Positions 11,008-22,993 of a stretch of DNA of 64,000 nucleotides are shown piece after piece. The stretch comes from Apophysomyces variabilis (lineage: Eukaryota > Mucoromycota > Mucoromycetes > Mucorales > Mucoraceae), in assembly GCA_002749535.1 (NCBI GenBank), contig MZZL01000064.1:248001-312000 (forward strand). Reading direction: 5' to 3'. The notes below the pieces were generated by a model, which worked only from the letters and a program-made list of their open reading frames with translations, was not told the DNA's origin and searched no databases. The number at the start of each line of letters is the position of its first letter. The stretch's first letter is position 1. The translations under genes and the position numbers were made by a program.

Positions 11008-11265
11008 TACTTTATTTTCAAAAATTGAACTCGCATCTAGCAAATTCACTTGGCGCATTTTGGAAACTGGGCTTGACGTAACAAATTACATTAATTGTCT
11101 TGTTATAAGAGTTGGAATTGACCAATGTTTACATACCTGTCATAAAACTGACGACGCCATACCCATCTCCCCGCCAAGTGAATGCCAGATGCATATATAA
11201 ATCCATCGGACTGCGACTTCGATTTTCGTAGTTTGCGAAATTATTTTTGGGAAATACTGTATTGC
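11008..11265 (+). repeat. Dispersed repeat E, copy 1
   Basis: 11008-11205 matches the reverse complement of 34385-34600, including CACTTGGCGCATTTTGGAAA and ACTGACGACGCCATACCCAT. The right part, 11213-11262, matches the reverse complement of about 32840-32900 (ACTGCGACTTCGATTTTCGT). Translation of the right part in both copies gives DCDFDFRSLR..FWEILY, so part of the element was probably coding. Confidence 0.65.
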
Positions 11266-12984
11266 CATCGTTTTTGGAGACAAAATCCTCAAACGATGGA
11301 TATTTTCTTCTTTGGATATAGGTGCTTAATTCTAAAAGCTTGATTAGAAAACGTTATCAACCTGTTAATCTTACCATCACGACCAGGATAGGGCAACATG
11401 GTAAAAAAAAAAAAAGAAGTAAAGAAGAAAGAGAAGAAACAGCAACTTCCTGTCTGGACTCATTGGGCTGAGAATAGAATGGGCCAGTTAAAAGCATGGT
11501 AAAAATTCTTACCAAGAACTGTTGTAGCAAAGATTTTATGTAAGAGATAACTCGCCCCTCGTAGATTTCCACGACATTATTCGTGTACGCGGTCGATATT
11601 TGCTGACAAACTGAGACCATAACATGCATTATACCGGGACTCATCTTTGGTGCTCGTTGCTTGGTTTAAGAGCGCAATAACCAAGATAGACCCTTTGCAA
11701 ATTCTGCTTCAGAGTGGTCATCAGTGATCGCTCTTTAACTGATTGACCTCGTATGACTTGCGCGCACGCGAAGAAAGACAACGCACAGAAGAAATACACC
11801 ATGAAACATGGGCTTCACAGGTTAGTGATAGTCGAGTCGAGTAAGGATGAACATACATGCGATGAGGTCAGTTTCCTGTATCCTACCTTTACGAGATGTT
11901 ACTGGTTTGAGGTTTTGTTCGTCGGAAAAGTATGAAGTTACTTCTGAAAGACTCTTGAAGGTCTCTTAAATTTCTATCAAGCTTTCCTTGCGACAGTCTC
12001 CGAGAGGCTAAGTTTTCTCGTATAAATCTCATAATTTCCTATGGACATTTGAACCGATTCTTTCTTTGATGGGATATGAAACGGGCATAGAGAGCTTGAT
12101 GTTCCGGAGTGCGTACACATTGACTCGAAATTCTCATTTCGCTTGCATGTGGAACAGCCCCTGATATTAGGCTTTCCGCGTTTTGAGACTGTTTTAATTT
12201 GAGCGTCTTTTTCCTCATTGCAGTACTTCCTTTATCTTCTCTTGTTTACTTGGATTTTCGTCTCTTTTTGCGGACTTGGGGAGCTCCAGTCCTTTTGCAG
12301 ACGATCTTTAACCATTGGATGGCTTTCTTTCAAGCACCCACAACGTCTACGTTGGCCAATGGGTCTTCGGGATCTAAGTAAGCTTCATATCAGTGCACGC
12401 ATGAAGAGATTCAATGTATACCTTGCTCAGGCTGTTTTCTTTTGGTGCGCATTGTTTTGAAGTTAAAAGAGAAAATCAACTCAAAGGACAGATACATATA
12501 AACGTAAAGAATTGAATTCTCACACTTTATCAAAATTACATCAATCATACACCACAACTACTTCAAATTTGCTTTTTTCTCGTGTCGATTGTGTGCCATC
12601 GGAAGATGGAACGGAAATTGAACATAACAGGCAATACGCAAGAGCGTGCGCAGTCTTATATATGAAGTACATGACCGTCTGTACCGCTTTTTTACTTTTG
12701 GACAAACATGGATTTAAGGAAAGGCATGCAGACTTAGGTTCCCAGGTTAAAGAACATCCATATGTTCTTTGTGGTAAGCGATTCTCATTCATTTACTTCT
12801 TTTTGGGCAGTGATAAACTAAGCTAACGTAAACATTATGTTCAATGGCGACGAGACTGAAAAGTGAGAACCACTCATTATTGGATATGATGAAAAACCAC
12901 GCTGCTTTAACAAGAAGGCAGGTATAGACATTGGATTCAATGTATACAAGTCTATTAATTATCAGATAATCCTGTCTCTGCTGA
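11266..12984. other. No confident gene; probable transposon debris
   Basis: Several short open frames occur, for example minus 11357-11644 and plus 12199-12460 and 12512-12826. None has a recognisable domain or a convincing chain of splice sites. The right end leads into the pogo-type transposase relic, so the 12.5-13.0 kb part may be its decayed 5' half. Confidence 0.35.
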
Positions 12985-13886
12985 TTACGGATTTACCTTG
13001 TATCTTCGTACCATGACAGTATGGATGACGCAAGATCTTTTCAATGTGTATATTCATCAGTTTGATAATGCAATCAGGTACAAAAACCGGAGAAGACTAC
13101 TGTTCTTGGACAATTTCTCCGCGTACTGCACTGGCTGCAAGCCCACCAACATCGAGCTCTGTTACCTTCCTTCTCGTACTACGTCAAGGACCCAACTTCT
13201 CAACGCGGTTACCATTGGAAACTTCAAGACTTTTAAGTTCGTTTATTTGGTTACGTTTTGTATGACTCTCTCAACTCTTGTAGGAATCTTCAACACGAAC
13301 GCACTAAAGTGGCAATGACTGCTGATAATAACTGGAAAACGTGCTTTGGCTCCACAGCAGCTATTCAAAATAGACCAACTTTGTGCGATGCGATAGGTCC
13401 AGTAAGCGTGGAAACAATGTCAAATTTGAATCGGTTTCCAAGCACGGTGTTGAGGTCCCTGCTGCAGAAATCAACATCACGTCTGATGGACAAAAATGCC
13501 TCGAATCGATCAAGGCCAACGCCGAAAACATATTCGATGTAAATGCGTACAGAGTGATTCTGAAATGAATTAAAGATATAATGGAGGATGAGACAATGCT
13601 GCAGCGAGGCCAAACAGATGAAGATATCATCGCTGCACTGGAAAAGGAACAGAATGCTAGCTCAACCTCATCAACAGCAGATGAAGATGTTGCAGAGGAG
13701 CAAGTTGTTGAGAAGGTTTTATTACCGCTAGAAAGAAAGATATTTCATATAAATATGGTCATTGATTTTCTTGATGAGAAGGATGTTATGGATAGTTTCA
13801 AGACAGGCTTCCGCAAGCTACGAGACGAGCTGCGAAAAAATTTCGAGGAAAAAGCAGACGAAGTTGACAGTACAAGTGCTAAATAA
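12985..13886 (+). pseudogene. pogo/Tigger-type DDE transposase relic
   Basis: The 13013-13240 translation shows WMTQDLFNVYIHQFDNA, LFLDNFSAYC and then LPSRTTSRTQLLNAV. These are the second Asp block (LLLDNxxxH) and the PPNTTSxxQPLDxG block typical of pogo/Tigger/Fot1 transposases; Pro and Asp positions in the latter are degraded. The frame is interrupted near 13240, and by a TGA at 13566-13568. The downstream frame (13581-13886) reads as an acidic, helical C-terminal tail ending in a stop. The N-terminal HTH/CENP-B part is not recognisable. Confidence 0.65.
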
Positions 13887-14345
13887 AACTATCAATCAAT
13901 GCATTTCTTTCTGTACGTTTCACTGAAATATCCGTCAGTTATACCCACGTTAAAAGAATCCAACCACTACAAAGCCTTCAAGCTGAAATTAGCGGTAACT
14001 TGAAATTTCCCTGCTTATTTTTAACCCTTCCCAGAAATTTCTTGAAACTATCGTGGTATAGAAATTGCTGGGAGCCACCTTTCATTATCTTTACAAATCT
14101 TTTTTTAATGCTAAGATAGTAGTGATTTACTACACTAAGAACTCGTTGCGGCCTGCGTGTGAGTCCTCCCTACGGGCCATATGTTTTCATTGGTCATAGT
14201 AGTTGTTAATCGAGCCACATGTGTTAGATGCAGTGCAAGAATCGTTAGCAAGGGGATTTTGAAACGGTAGGCATGGAAAGCGTCACATAGCTTTGCAGCA
14301 CCCAAGGCATCAGATAGAACAAGAAAATTTCGCCTGCGTATGAGG
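13887..14345. other. Intergenic; no gene seen
   Basis: About 460 bp lie between the transposase relic and the 3' end of the WD40 gene. No open frame with recognisable content is present. Confidence 0.5.
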
Positions 14346-16306
14346 CTACCGCTTAGAGCGATTTTGTGAATTAAATAGGCTTCCTAGAAGTAACCGATGC
14401 CTGGGTGATGGTGGAGCTGATGCGCCGCTTCGGGAACTTTCACTTTTGCTTGACAACGCTGGCTCGACTCTAAGAAAAGACGCGGACGAGTTGGGTAGTT
14501 GTCGATCGTTGCTTGCGTTTCCACACGCATCATATTTGCCACTGTCCATGCGCCAGACCTTAATACATCCATTGTTATCGGCTGATACCATAATTTGTCC
14601 GCTCCTAGACGTATGATCTGTCCGCTTCCCATCAGTGGTTTCTTCATAGTCATAGATATTACTATGAGCACTTCCGTCTTCCATATTAGCAGTGTCTTGA
14701 TTGGCACTCTGTATATAAACAGGGGTATGATTGAAAATAATATCCTTGTTTGTCCTGGATAGATGTTGGCATGTTTCTGTTGGTGCGAATATGGCCACAG
14801 CAACAGCAGTATCATGCGCCTCAAAGTGCTCATTTCGATTTCGCAGTTTGTCTTGGACATGTTTTTCGCTTCGCTTAAGCCAGCCAGAAATCCGTGTCGG
14901 TTGACCATTCTCGTCTTTACCCTGCATTACCGTAGACATCATTTGTTCGCCTAAGTTTCCTATGGCTGCTGCTGCCTTGATTCTGCTGTCCTGCAGGTAG
15001 TGGAATGGCGAGAAATTAACCTGTTCCGTCCCCCAGATGTATATATTTCCGTCTTCTGATCCACATATGATATATCTACCGTCGTCGCTACACACAGTTT
15101 AATAACATATAGTAAAACCCATGCCTTTTTTTTCCCTTTCAAACCTGAATGTAGCTTTGATTTGCATTGATATATTCTCAAATCCCTTGTATTTGAACAT
15201 TAGGCTCTTGTCCTTCATATTGTACATCCTAATTCGCGAATCGTTACTTGTAATCAGGATTTTTTCTTCTCCCGGTGGCATCCCGGGCATCGGCTCGATG
15301 CCTGTGATTTTTCTGCCTTTCTTTCCGGAATCCTTAATGGAGATCTGAGTGTTGTACTTTAATTCCTGCGTGTCATAAAAGAAGCATTGTCCAATGTGAG
15401 ATCCTGCACAGACGGTCTTGCCATCCAGGGTGAACGCAATCGCCGTGACCATGTTACCCTCTGATACTTCATTCCAAAACGCCACGCGTTTCTCCTCAAT
15501 GCTCCATAGCCGAATCTTGCAATCAAGAGAACCTGAAATAAAAAAACGTTCGTCCTATGATCGAGATTACTAGCTGGTTCCTATTGGTCCAAACCAATTT
15601 ACCTTTGGGTGGAATGCCACAGATGTCACAAAATCCAGATGCCTGAATATGCATAGGCATTCATCCCGACTAACATGCCATAATCTGCAACACACCGAGT
15701 ATTAATTTTATGCAAGTTATATATTTAACTTACCGTACTGTCTTATCCATCGAACTTGACAAGAGAAAATGGTTCTTAAGAAATATGTTATGCTAAGCTT
15801 CCGCGTCCAAGGAAGTTATTGATACCTTTGACCAGCTCAAGTCCAGAATATCTGCTTTATGGCCCAGATACTCACGGATCGGGTTTTCGTCAAAGACATG
15901 TATATTATTGCTTGACACCGTGCTGCTATGGTCTGTCACATTCCAGACAAAGACAGTACAGCTTTGGCCACCTGCTGCCATATGTTTGCCATCCGTACTG
16001 AATTTCATGGCCCAAATTGCTCTGTGTGATTGATGGGAGTCTGAAGTGGATTGGGAGGTTTCATCGTCTGTCGAAAGCTTTTGTGCCAGGATTAATCGAG
16101 AGAAGTCCTTATGAATCTTGATAGTGGATTTCATCTAATAAACTTTCTTGTCACGATATTGCATACAACTGGCTCATCGTTACCTTGACGTAAGACTGTC
16201 CATGTACTGGATTTCGACTAGACGTGGATTTGTTGACGTTTGCATCTTGCTGTGACCTATCCACTGATATTGACGACATGCCTTCGTTCTGATTGTTTCT
16301 GGACAT
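14346..16306 (-). CDS. WD40-repeat protein, WDR44/Dgr2-like
   Basis: Six exons on the minus strand, 16184-16306, 15826-16134, 15734-15774, 15684-15603, 15145-15554 and 14346-15087, give 568 aa. A Ser/Asn-rich N-terminus is followed by RAIWAMKFSTDGKHMAAGG, EYLGHKADILDLSWSK, LLSSSMDKTVRLWHVSRD, FVTSVAFHPKDERFFISG, SLDCKIRLWS and later repeats such as GRYIICGSEDGNIYIW and QIMVSADNNGCIKVWR. The C-terminus is Ser/Pro-rich. This spacing matches the fungal Dgr2/YMR102C and animal WDR44 group. WDR44 is a Rab11-binding scaffold of endosomal recycling; the fungal role is poorly known. The 48-bp intron 15555-15602 ends at CATAG, and this choice restores DERFFIS in the repeat. Confidence 0.9.
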
Positions 16307-16569
16307 GTTCCTTTCGGGAATTGACTTTTAGAGGACAGGGGATCTGATTGGGAGCATTATTGATATGCAGTATAGAATTTGCTAAAAATGGAATTTTCCA
16401 ATACAGTTACTTTACAATTTCCGCCAGCGAATAGGCGAAGATTGACGAAGAGAAGATGAAAGATGTGGTAGACGCCCAACCCCGCTTCCATCGTTTCTTT
16501 AAACTCACAGAAAATTTAATTCATGCTCGTCTTCCAATATACGACTCGGGACAGATGGAGGAGCTTTCA
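16307..16569. promoter_or_regulatory. 5' flank of the WD40 gene
   Basis: Intergenic DNA upstream of the minus-strand WD40 gene and downstream of the Fanzor relic. It presumably holds the WD40 promoter, but no specific element is recognised. Confidence 0.35.
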
Positions 16570-18563
16570 TTATATATTAACAGTGTCTTCGTTCCACCGT
16601 CCGATAAATCGTAATCGTTTAGTAACACTGGCAAAGCCATGTGTATGCCACTCACCTATGCGAACTGCATGTCTTGTTTGCGGTTGTTCCGGCAATAGAC
16701 TTTTTCTTTGAAAAGCTGATGATTGGTTATTTTTGTTGAAAACCCTATGCTCTTTAATACGTCTGATACTTCTGCTGGCATTACAATTGCGATTCCAAAC
16801 CGTTTCGAATTGTTCGCAGTGCACGACGGCATGCAACGACTGACCCAGCGATCCGTTTAAGTTTTGCAGTCTCTCTACTCCACAGCCAAAACAAATTTTG
16901 GATATTTTGAACTCGTCAATGTTCACGGCCTTGCACCATCCTCTGGCTTCAATTTCTTTAAGCATTCTTTTAATGATGCTGGAAATTCCTACTCGTGTGC
17001 TTTCCAAGTGCTATTGAACGTGGTACTTACAAAAGCAAACAGCGGCTTTCTCTTTATCGGATGCGGCATAGCTTTCGACCATTTATTTCTACTATTATAG
17101 TCAATCTCTTAAATTATCTGTTGACTTTTACCTCGCAAACGTATTCAACAGCTTCTGACAACTAGTTCTACTTCTATTTTTCAGGGAAGAGTCTAAACGA
17201 CGAGGATTTGTTCATGTCAGCGATAAAGCAGTTCTTGTCTTAGTCTTTCTTTCTCGTTTCCGGTGTCTCTTGTTTAACTTACGACGTCTTCGTTGATTTC
17301 TGGCATTTTCTGTTGAGTATTTACTCCCACCGAATATTAAACGTTCCGCAAACCCGTCACTGGCCTGTTGGCGACCAATATGTCTTCAATGAGCGGTACA
17401 TAAAGTTAATGATGCAGATAGAATGACGATGTTAACTTACCGCCAAAAACGGAGGCTTGCAATCCTCTTGTCATACTGTTGGTGTAAAATAGATACGTGC
17501 AGGGGTAAAAAGCTTGCATATGATCGAACTGGAATATACTGGCCGTCTTTGCACTAGGTATATCTTTTTCAATCTGCTGTATTTGGGGTTGTTCCTATTT
17601 CATACGATCCAGGGTTGCTTTGCTTGCGTTGTAATGAGCAAGGTGATAAAATTCCTTCGTGGACGATGATACGATTTGGTGGCTATATTTTTCATGACCA
17701 TTGCTGGCAACATACGCATCCATTATCCCATCTATGCCTATCAAATCCAAAGTGATGCAGATTCCCTTGAAAGTCCTTCATATTTTTTGCCGATTTCTCA
17801 TCTTCAGTTGACTGTTGCTTTCACCCGGAGAACGTAAACGCCGCTGCGTAGCCGTCTGTTGCGAATGATGGAAACATTTTCTGATTTGAGTTCTTCATAT
17901 CATCCAATGATCGTTTTTTGTTTGCCTTTGTCAAATCAAACGATTCCTAAAACATTTCGTTTCTGTTTGCTTTTTGGCTAACTCCAAGCAATGATGCTAA
18001 TGTTTAGTGATCTGTTTGGATATATGCCAGATAGTTGCTGTTCGTGGCATGATCATGAATAGACGTTCACTGGAGCCTTGGATATTTGGTATAAAAAGGC
18101 CTCTGACCAATTTTCTAACTATTTTGCCAAAAGCCTTTGTATACAAACTTAGTCCACTGAAGAACCATCGTCTTTCAACGCTGACGTTATATCTCTTTTT
18201 AAAGTAAGTTTGGCGCATTCAGCGATGTATGCTTAGTGCAGAGAATGATATATGTGACGCCGTAGTTGTTTGTTTTTTTAAGCTATATACCATTTTTTTA
18301 TGTAATAAATTCCTTTTTTTTTTTTTTTGAAAAATTTCAAAATAACCACCCTTGGGAGTTACCTAAAGGTTTGAGGTCCTTGAGGATTTCCTGGACTCGT
18401 AGTGCATTATATTACCGGATGTGTCAACTAAAGTTTTATCGTCTTGACCTGTCTTTACCTTCTCATGTTCCTTGTAGATTGTGTGAAAGTCTGTGAGAAA
18501 TTGTTGTTGCTGTAGTATTTGCCTTGAGTTGATAATTCTTCCCAAATCATTGTCCGCATGCAT
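16570..18563 (-). pseudogene. Fanzor (eukaryotic TnpB-like) nuclease relic, copy 1
   Basis: Minus-strand fragments line up in the order of a Fanzor protein. Starting near 18560 there is a helical N-terminal piece. Near 17870 comes FATDGYAAAFTF, near 17730 GIDGIMDAYVAS (degraded RuvC-I, normally GIDPG), and near 17650 STKEFYHLAHYN, a block typical of the Fanzor2/IS607-TnpB group. A zinc-ribbon end follows at 16570-17007: NIDEFKISKICFGCG, then HCEQFETVWNRNCNASRSI. TnpB-family nucleases cut DNA guided by a noncoding RNA made from the same element. This copy is dead: several frameshifts and stops, the last zinc Cys replaced by Phe, and the RuvC-III Asp (WNRDxNA) replaced by Asn. Confidence 0.75.
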
Positions 18564-20710
18564 AGAAAAAGTCCTGTCGAAAGCACAGATGCGGAATAGG
18601 CTTGTTGTTGGATAATCGCCAAAGGATGAAGCGCGAAGAAAGCAGCTCGGTGTCTTGCGGCAAAATTATATCATATTTCATGCGTGATGGTTCACCCAAA
18701 AACAAAGAAAATACTAAAAGACGTGAATAAAAGAAGGAAAATGATCAAATAAATATTATTAAGTGACTATGTTATATATGACTCAATCATGATGTTTAAG
18801 ACCGTGATAAATTGATGTCGGTATCTCTTCCGTTAACAAGGAAACCATGTGACGCTCCTCTGACCATGATCAATACTGTAAGAGTATTCTAATGTACATT
18901 GATCGTAGCTGTTGTATTCATACCTGAAGGATTAACTATTAACCAAGTATGAAACAACAACTGTCAACTATTCGACTACAGCTTGTCACTTTGAGACAAC
19001 TGATTGGAATACAATAAGCTATTCAAACTCAGGTTCGTCAAACGTACCAATTACTATGTAACTAGGTTTCAGGTATATATAACCAATGGATCTGATCTGT
19101 TATTGTTCCTTGGAAACTATTGTCATATCAGGGATATCTAATTCATCCTAAGTACTTGATCTTCCGCTATCATGAATAAGCCTCATGAAAAGTTTTATGA
19201 TCTCAGTGGAAAAAGTGTCTCACATTTAGTATAAATAAGCTTCAATAGAAATAAAGTTGATCGATATCTTTTAGTCTGGTTAATCACTGGTCTATTTCCC
19301 TATTGTCTACATTCGTATTCAACAGTATCAATGCAGTTATACTTATCCATTGCAAAATGGATGGTCTGTGCATTGGAAGCCTATCAGGCAATGTGCAGAA
19401 TAGTAAGACAGTACTTATTGGCTTACCGAGAATGGTTATTGCCTGAGCAAGTTAGATAATGTGCTATGAAAAACGGAGAAAAAACATGCGTACTAAGTGT
19501 CTTTAAGCAAAGTCAAAATGTCTACAATTCCTCAAAAGACATCCCACCCACACCCACCACCTATTTGGTGTTGGCTGTGGGTTACGTTTGATAAATAATG
19601 ATGAAGAGAAAATTCAATGCGGAAATTGATATATTGAAGAGAGACTAATGGCTAGAAACAACTATTTAAGAGACTGCCTTCAGATCTGCAAAGAGGATAT
19701 TGAACAATAAAAGAATTCTAAATCTGAGAGTCGATCACTACGAAACAACCTGCCAAAAGTATCACACCATTGCACATCACCCCATAACCATAGCAAAAGG
19801 GAAAAAAGTATACAACATTAGCTATTGTATATTTCCTGATAAAAAAATCGCAAATGATTGTCGAAGCTGCTTAAGCAGCTTCTCCTGCCTTGCGTACGAA
19901 AACCTCTTCCCATTCCATGAAGAGACTCTTGCGCTAGCAAGATATAGCTGTCTATAGAAAAAAGGACCGGCTATGGTAGACACACTCATATCGTAAAGAG
20001 ACTACTGTTTGTTCTCTGTTCATTGTTATTGCGGAGTAGATGCGAGGTGATGGCTTTAAATGATTTGCCGGTATTTGTCATGCATTTCTTTGGTTCTATT
20101 TCCTGTCTTCGGTAGGTATATTTTCCCGGATCATATGTCTATCTTACGCCGATCGACAAAGAAAGCCTCAAACTGTCTCTGATTTTCTTCTTCTATTAAG
20201 GACTTAGATAGCGATTAGCTAACAGCATGTACTGTTATCCTTTCTCGCAGTTGTCCGTATGTGTTTTTGCGTACATAGTAAACTACTTTTTTTTTTCCTT
20301 GCAATTTTAGAAGAGCTCGGATGCAACTAACATGATTCCGAGAGGGTCATATTCGAGAGTTTCGAGCCATAGTTTGATACTTTTATTTATGGGAGCAACT
20401 CTTGCAATAAGGAAAAAGTGGGAGTGTGAGCGTGTGCGGCACCCAAAGTGTGCAATGCGGTTTCACTTGTCGCACGACAGGAATAACACCTTCGGGCACG
20501 AAGTAAAAGACCAACCTATAGTCCCATATTAGTAAGCTAAGAATGTGTTATTAAGCTGCCTGCACCGAAAGAAGTTAACGTAAGTAAAATATGGATTTTC
20601 TGCTAATGATTGATATATGAAAGGCATACATTTGTTCTATCCTTTTTAGTGCATGCTTGAACCTTTTGAGCGCAAACTTTTATTAGAGTAGTGTTAGAAA
20701 AGACGTTCGA
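18564..20710. other. No gene recognised; AT-rich, possible decayed LTR
   Basis: About 2.1 kb lack recognisable coding content. Around 18770-19332 a TATA-like box (AGTATAAATAAG at about 19229) is followed by an AATAAAG signal and a segment ending CAACA, which loosely resembles a solo LTR. No clear target-site duplication was found, so the identification is weak. Confidence 0.3.
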
Positions 20711-21118
20711 TTAGCGAGATTTGTCCAATCCCGCCAGACTCCAATTATCCAGAATATTGGAACCATCGACAGGCACACCTGGGCGAATCGCTGTTTCGGA
20801 AGCTGATGTGGTTTGAGTTCCCGAATTACTGTTGCGTATGCCGAACGTAGAAGGCTTGACAATCATTATAGCTACACCAGCAACAATAATACCAGTCAGA
20901 CATAATGTGGCAGCAATTCTACATCGCTTCTTCCAGACAGAACCATGTTTGACTTCTTGTTGACAACAATCGGTACTACCCACAAACCAAGTTGGAGGGA
21001 ATAGAAATCCAAGGAGAAACAAATTTCGATTCCAGACATCATCCGCATTATATTTTTCCGAACGGTCTAACTCGATCCCCAAACTATGATCTAGTTGCCT
21101 TTTGTCGCTAATCCCCAT
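20711..21118 (-). CDS. Small predicted membrane protein, unassigned
   Basis: A single uninterrupted frame of 135 aa. It has one strong membrane segment (about residues 68-87, TLCLTGIIVAGVAIMIV) preceded by a basic Trp-Lys-Lys-Arg stretch, and a shorter hydrophobic patch before it (about residues 33-46, LFLLGFLFPPTWFVG). The C-terminus is Ser/Thr/Gly-rich. The FPPTWFVG patch followed by a WKKRCR-type basic run recalls small fungal membrane proteins with a G-F-x-x-P-P-x-W motif, but I cannot assign a function. It is divergent from the alkenal-reductase gene at 21405. Confidence 0.6.
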   Translation of the reverse strand: MGISDKRQLDHSLGIELDRSEKYNADDVWNRNLFLLGFLFPPTWFVGSTDCCQQEVKHGSVWKKRCRIAATLCLTGIIVAGVAIMIVKPSTFGIRNSNSGTQTTSASETAIRPGVPVDGSNILDNWSLAGLDKSR

Positions 21119-21404
21119 TGTTCATAAAGAAAAAAGAAGAGATATATGCTATCATACCAAACTTTCAACATACTTTTAAAATACAAAGAAGAGATAAACA
21201 CTGACCTCCTTTATATACCCCTCTACTTTTGTTTGCTGATCAGAAGTTTTAATGGATACATTGCTGATTAATCAAAGTTCTGATAACCGGGATACCCCCT
21301 CTAAAACACCGAAACCTCCAAGGTTACTAATTAAATAAAAAGATATAAAATTAATGGCAAACTTCTTGATCTCTCCCGCTATAATTCTTCAGCTGGCTTC
21401 TGCA

Positions 21405-22993
<1,589 letters not shown>

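Noticed and set aside
19700..19957. Plus-strand open frame of 85 codons
   Set aside because: No domain, no codon-use signal by eye, and it lies in AT-rich gene-free DNA.
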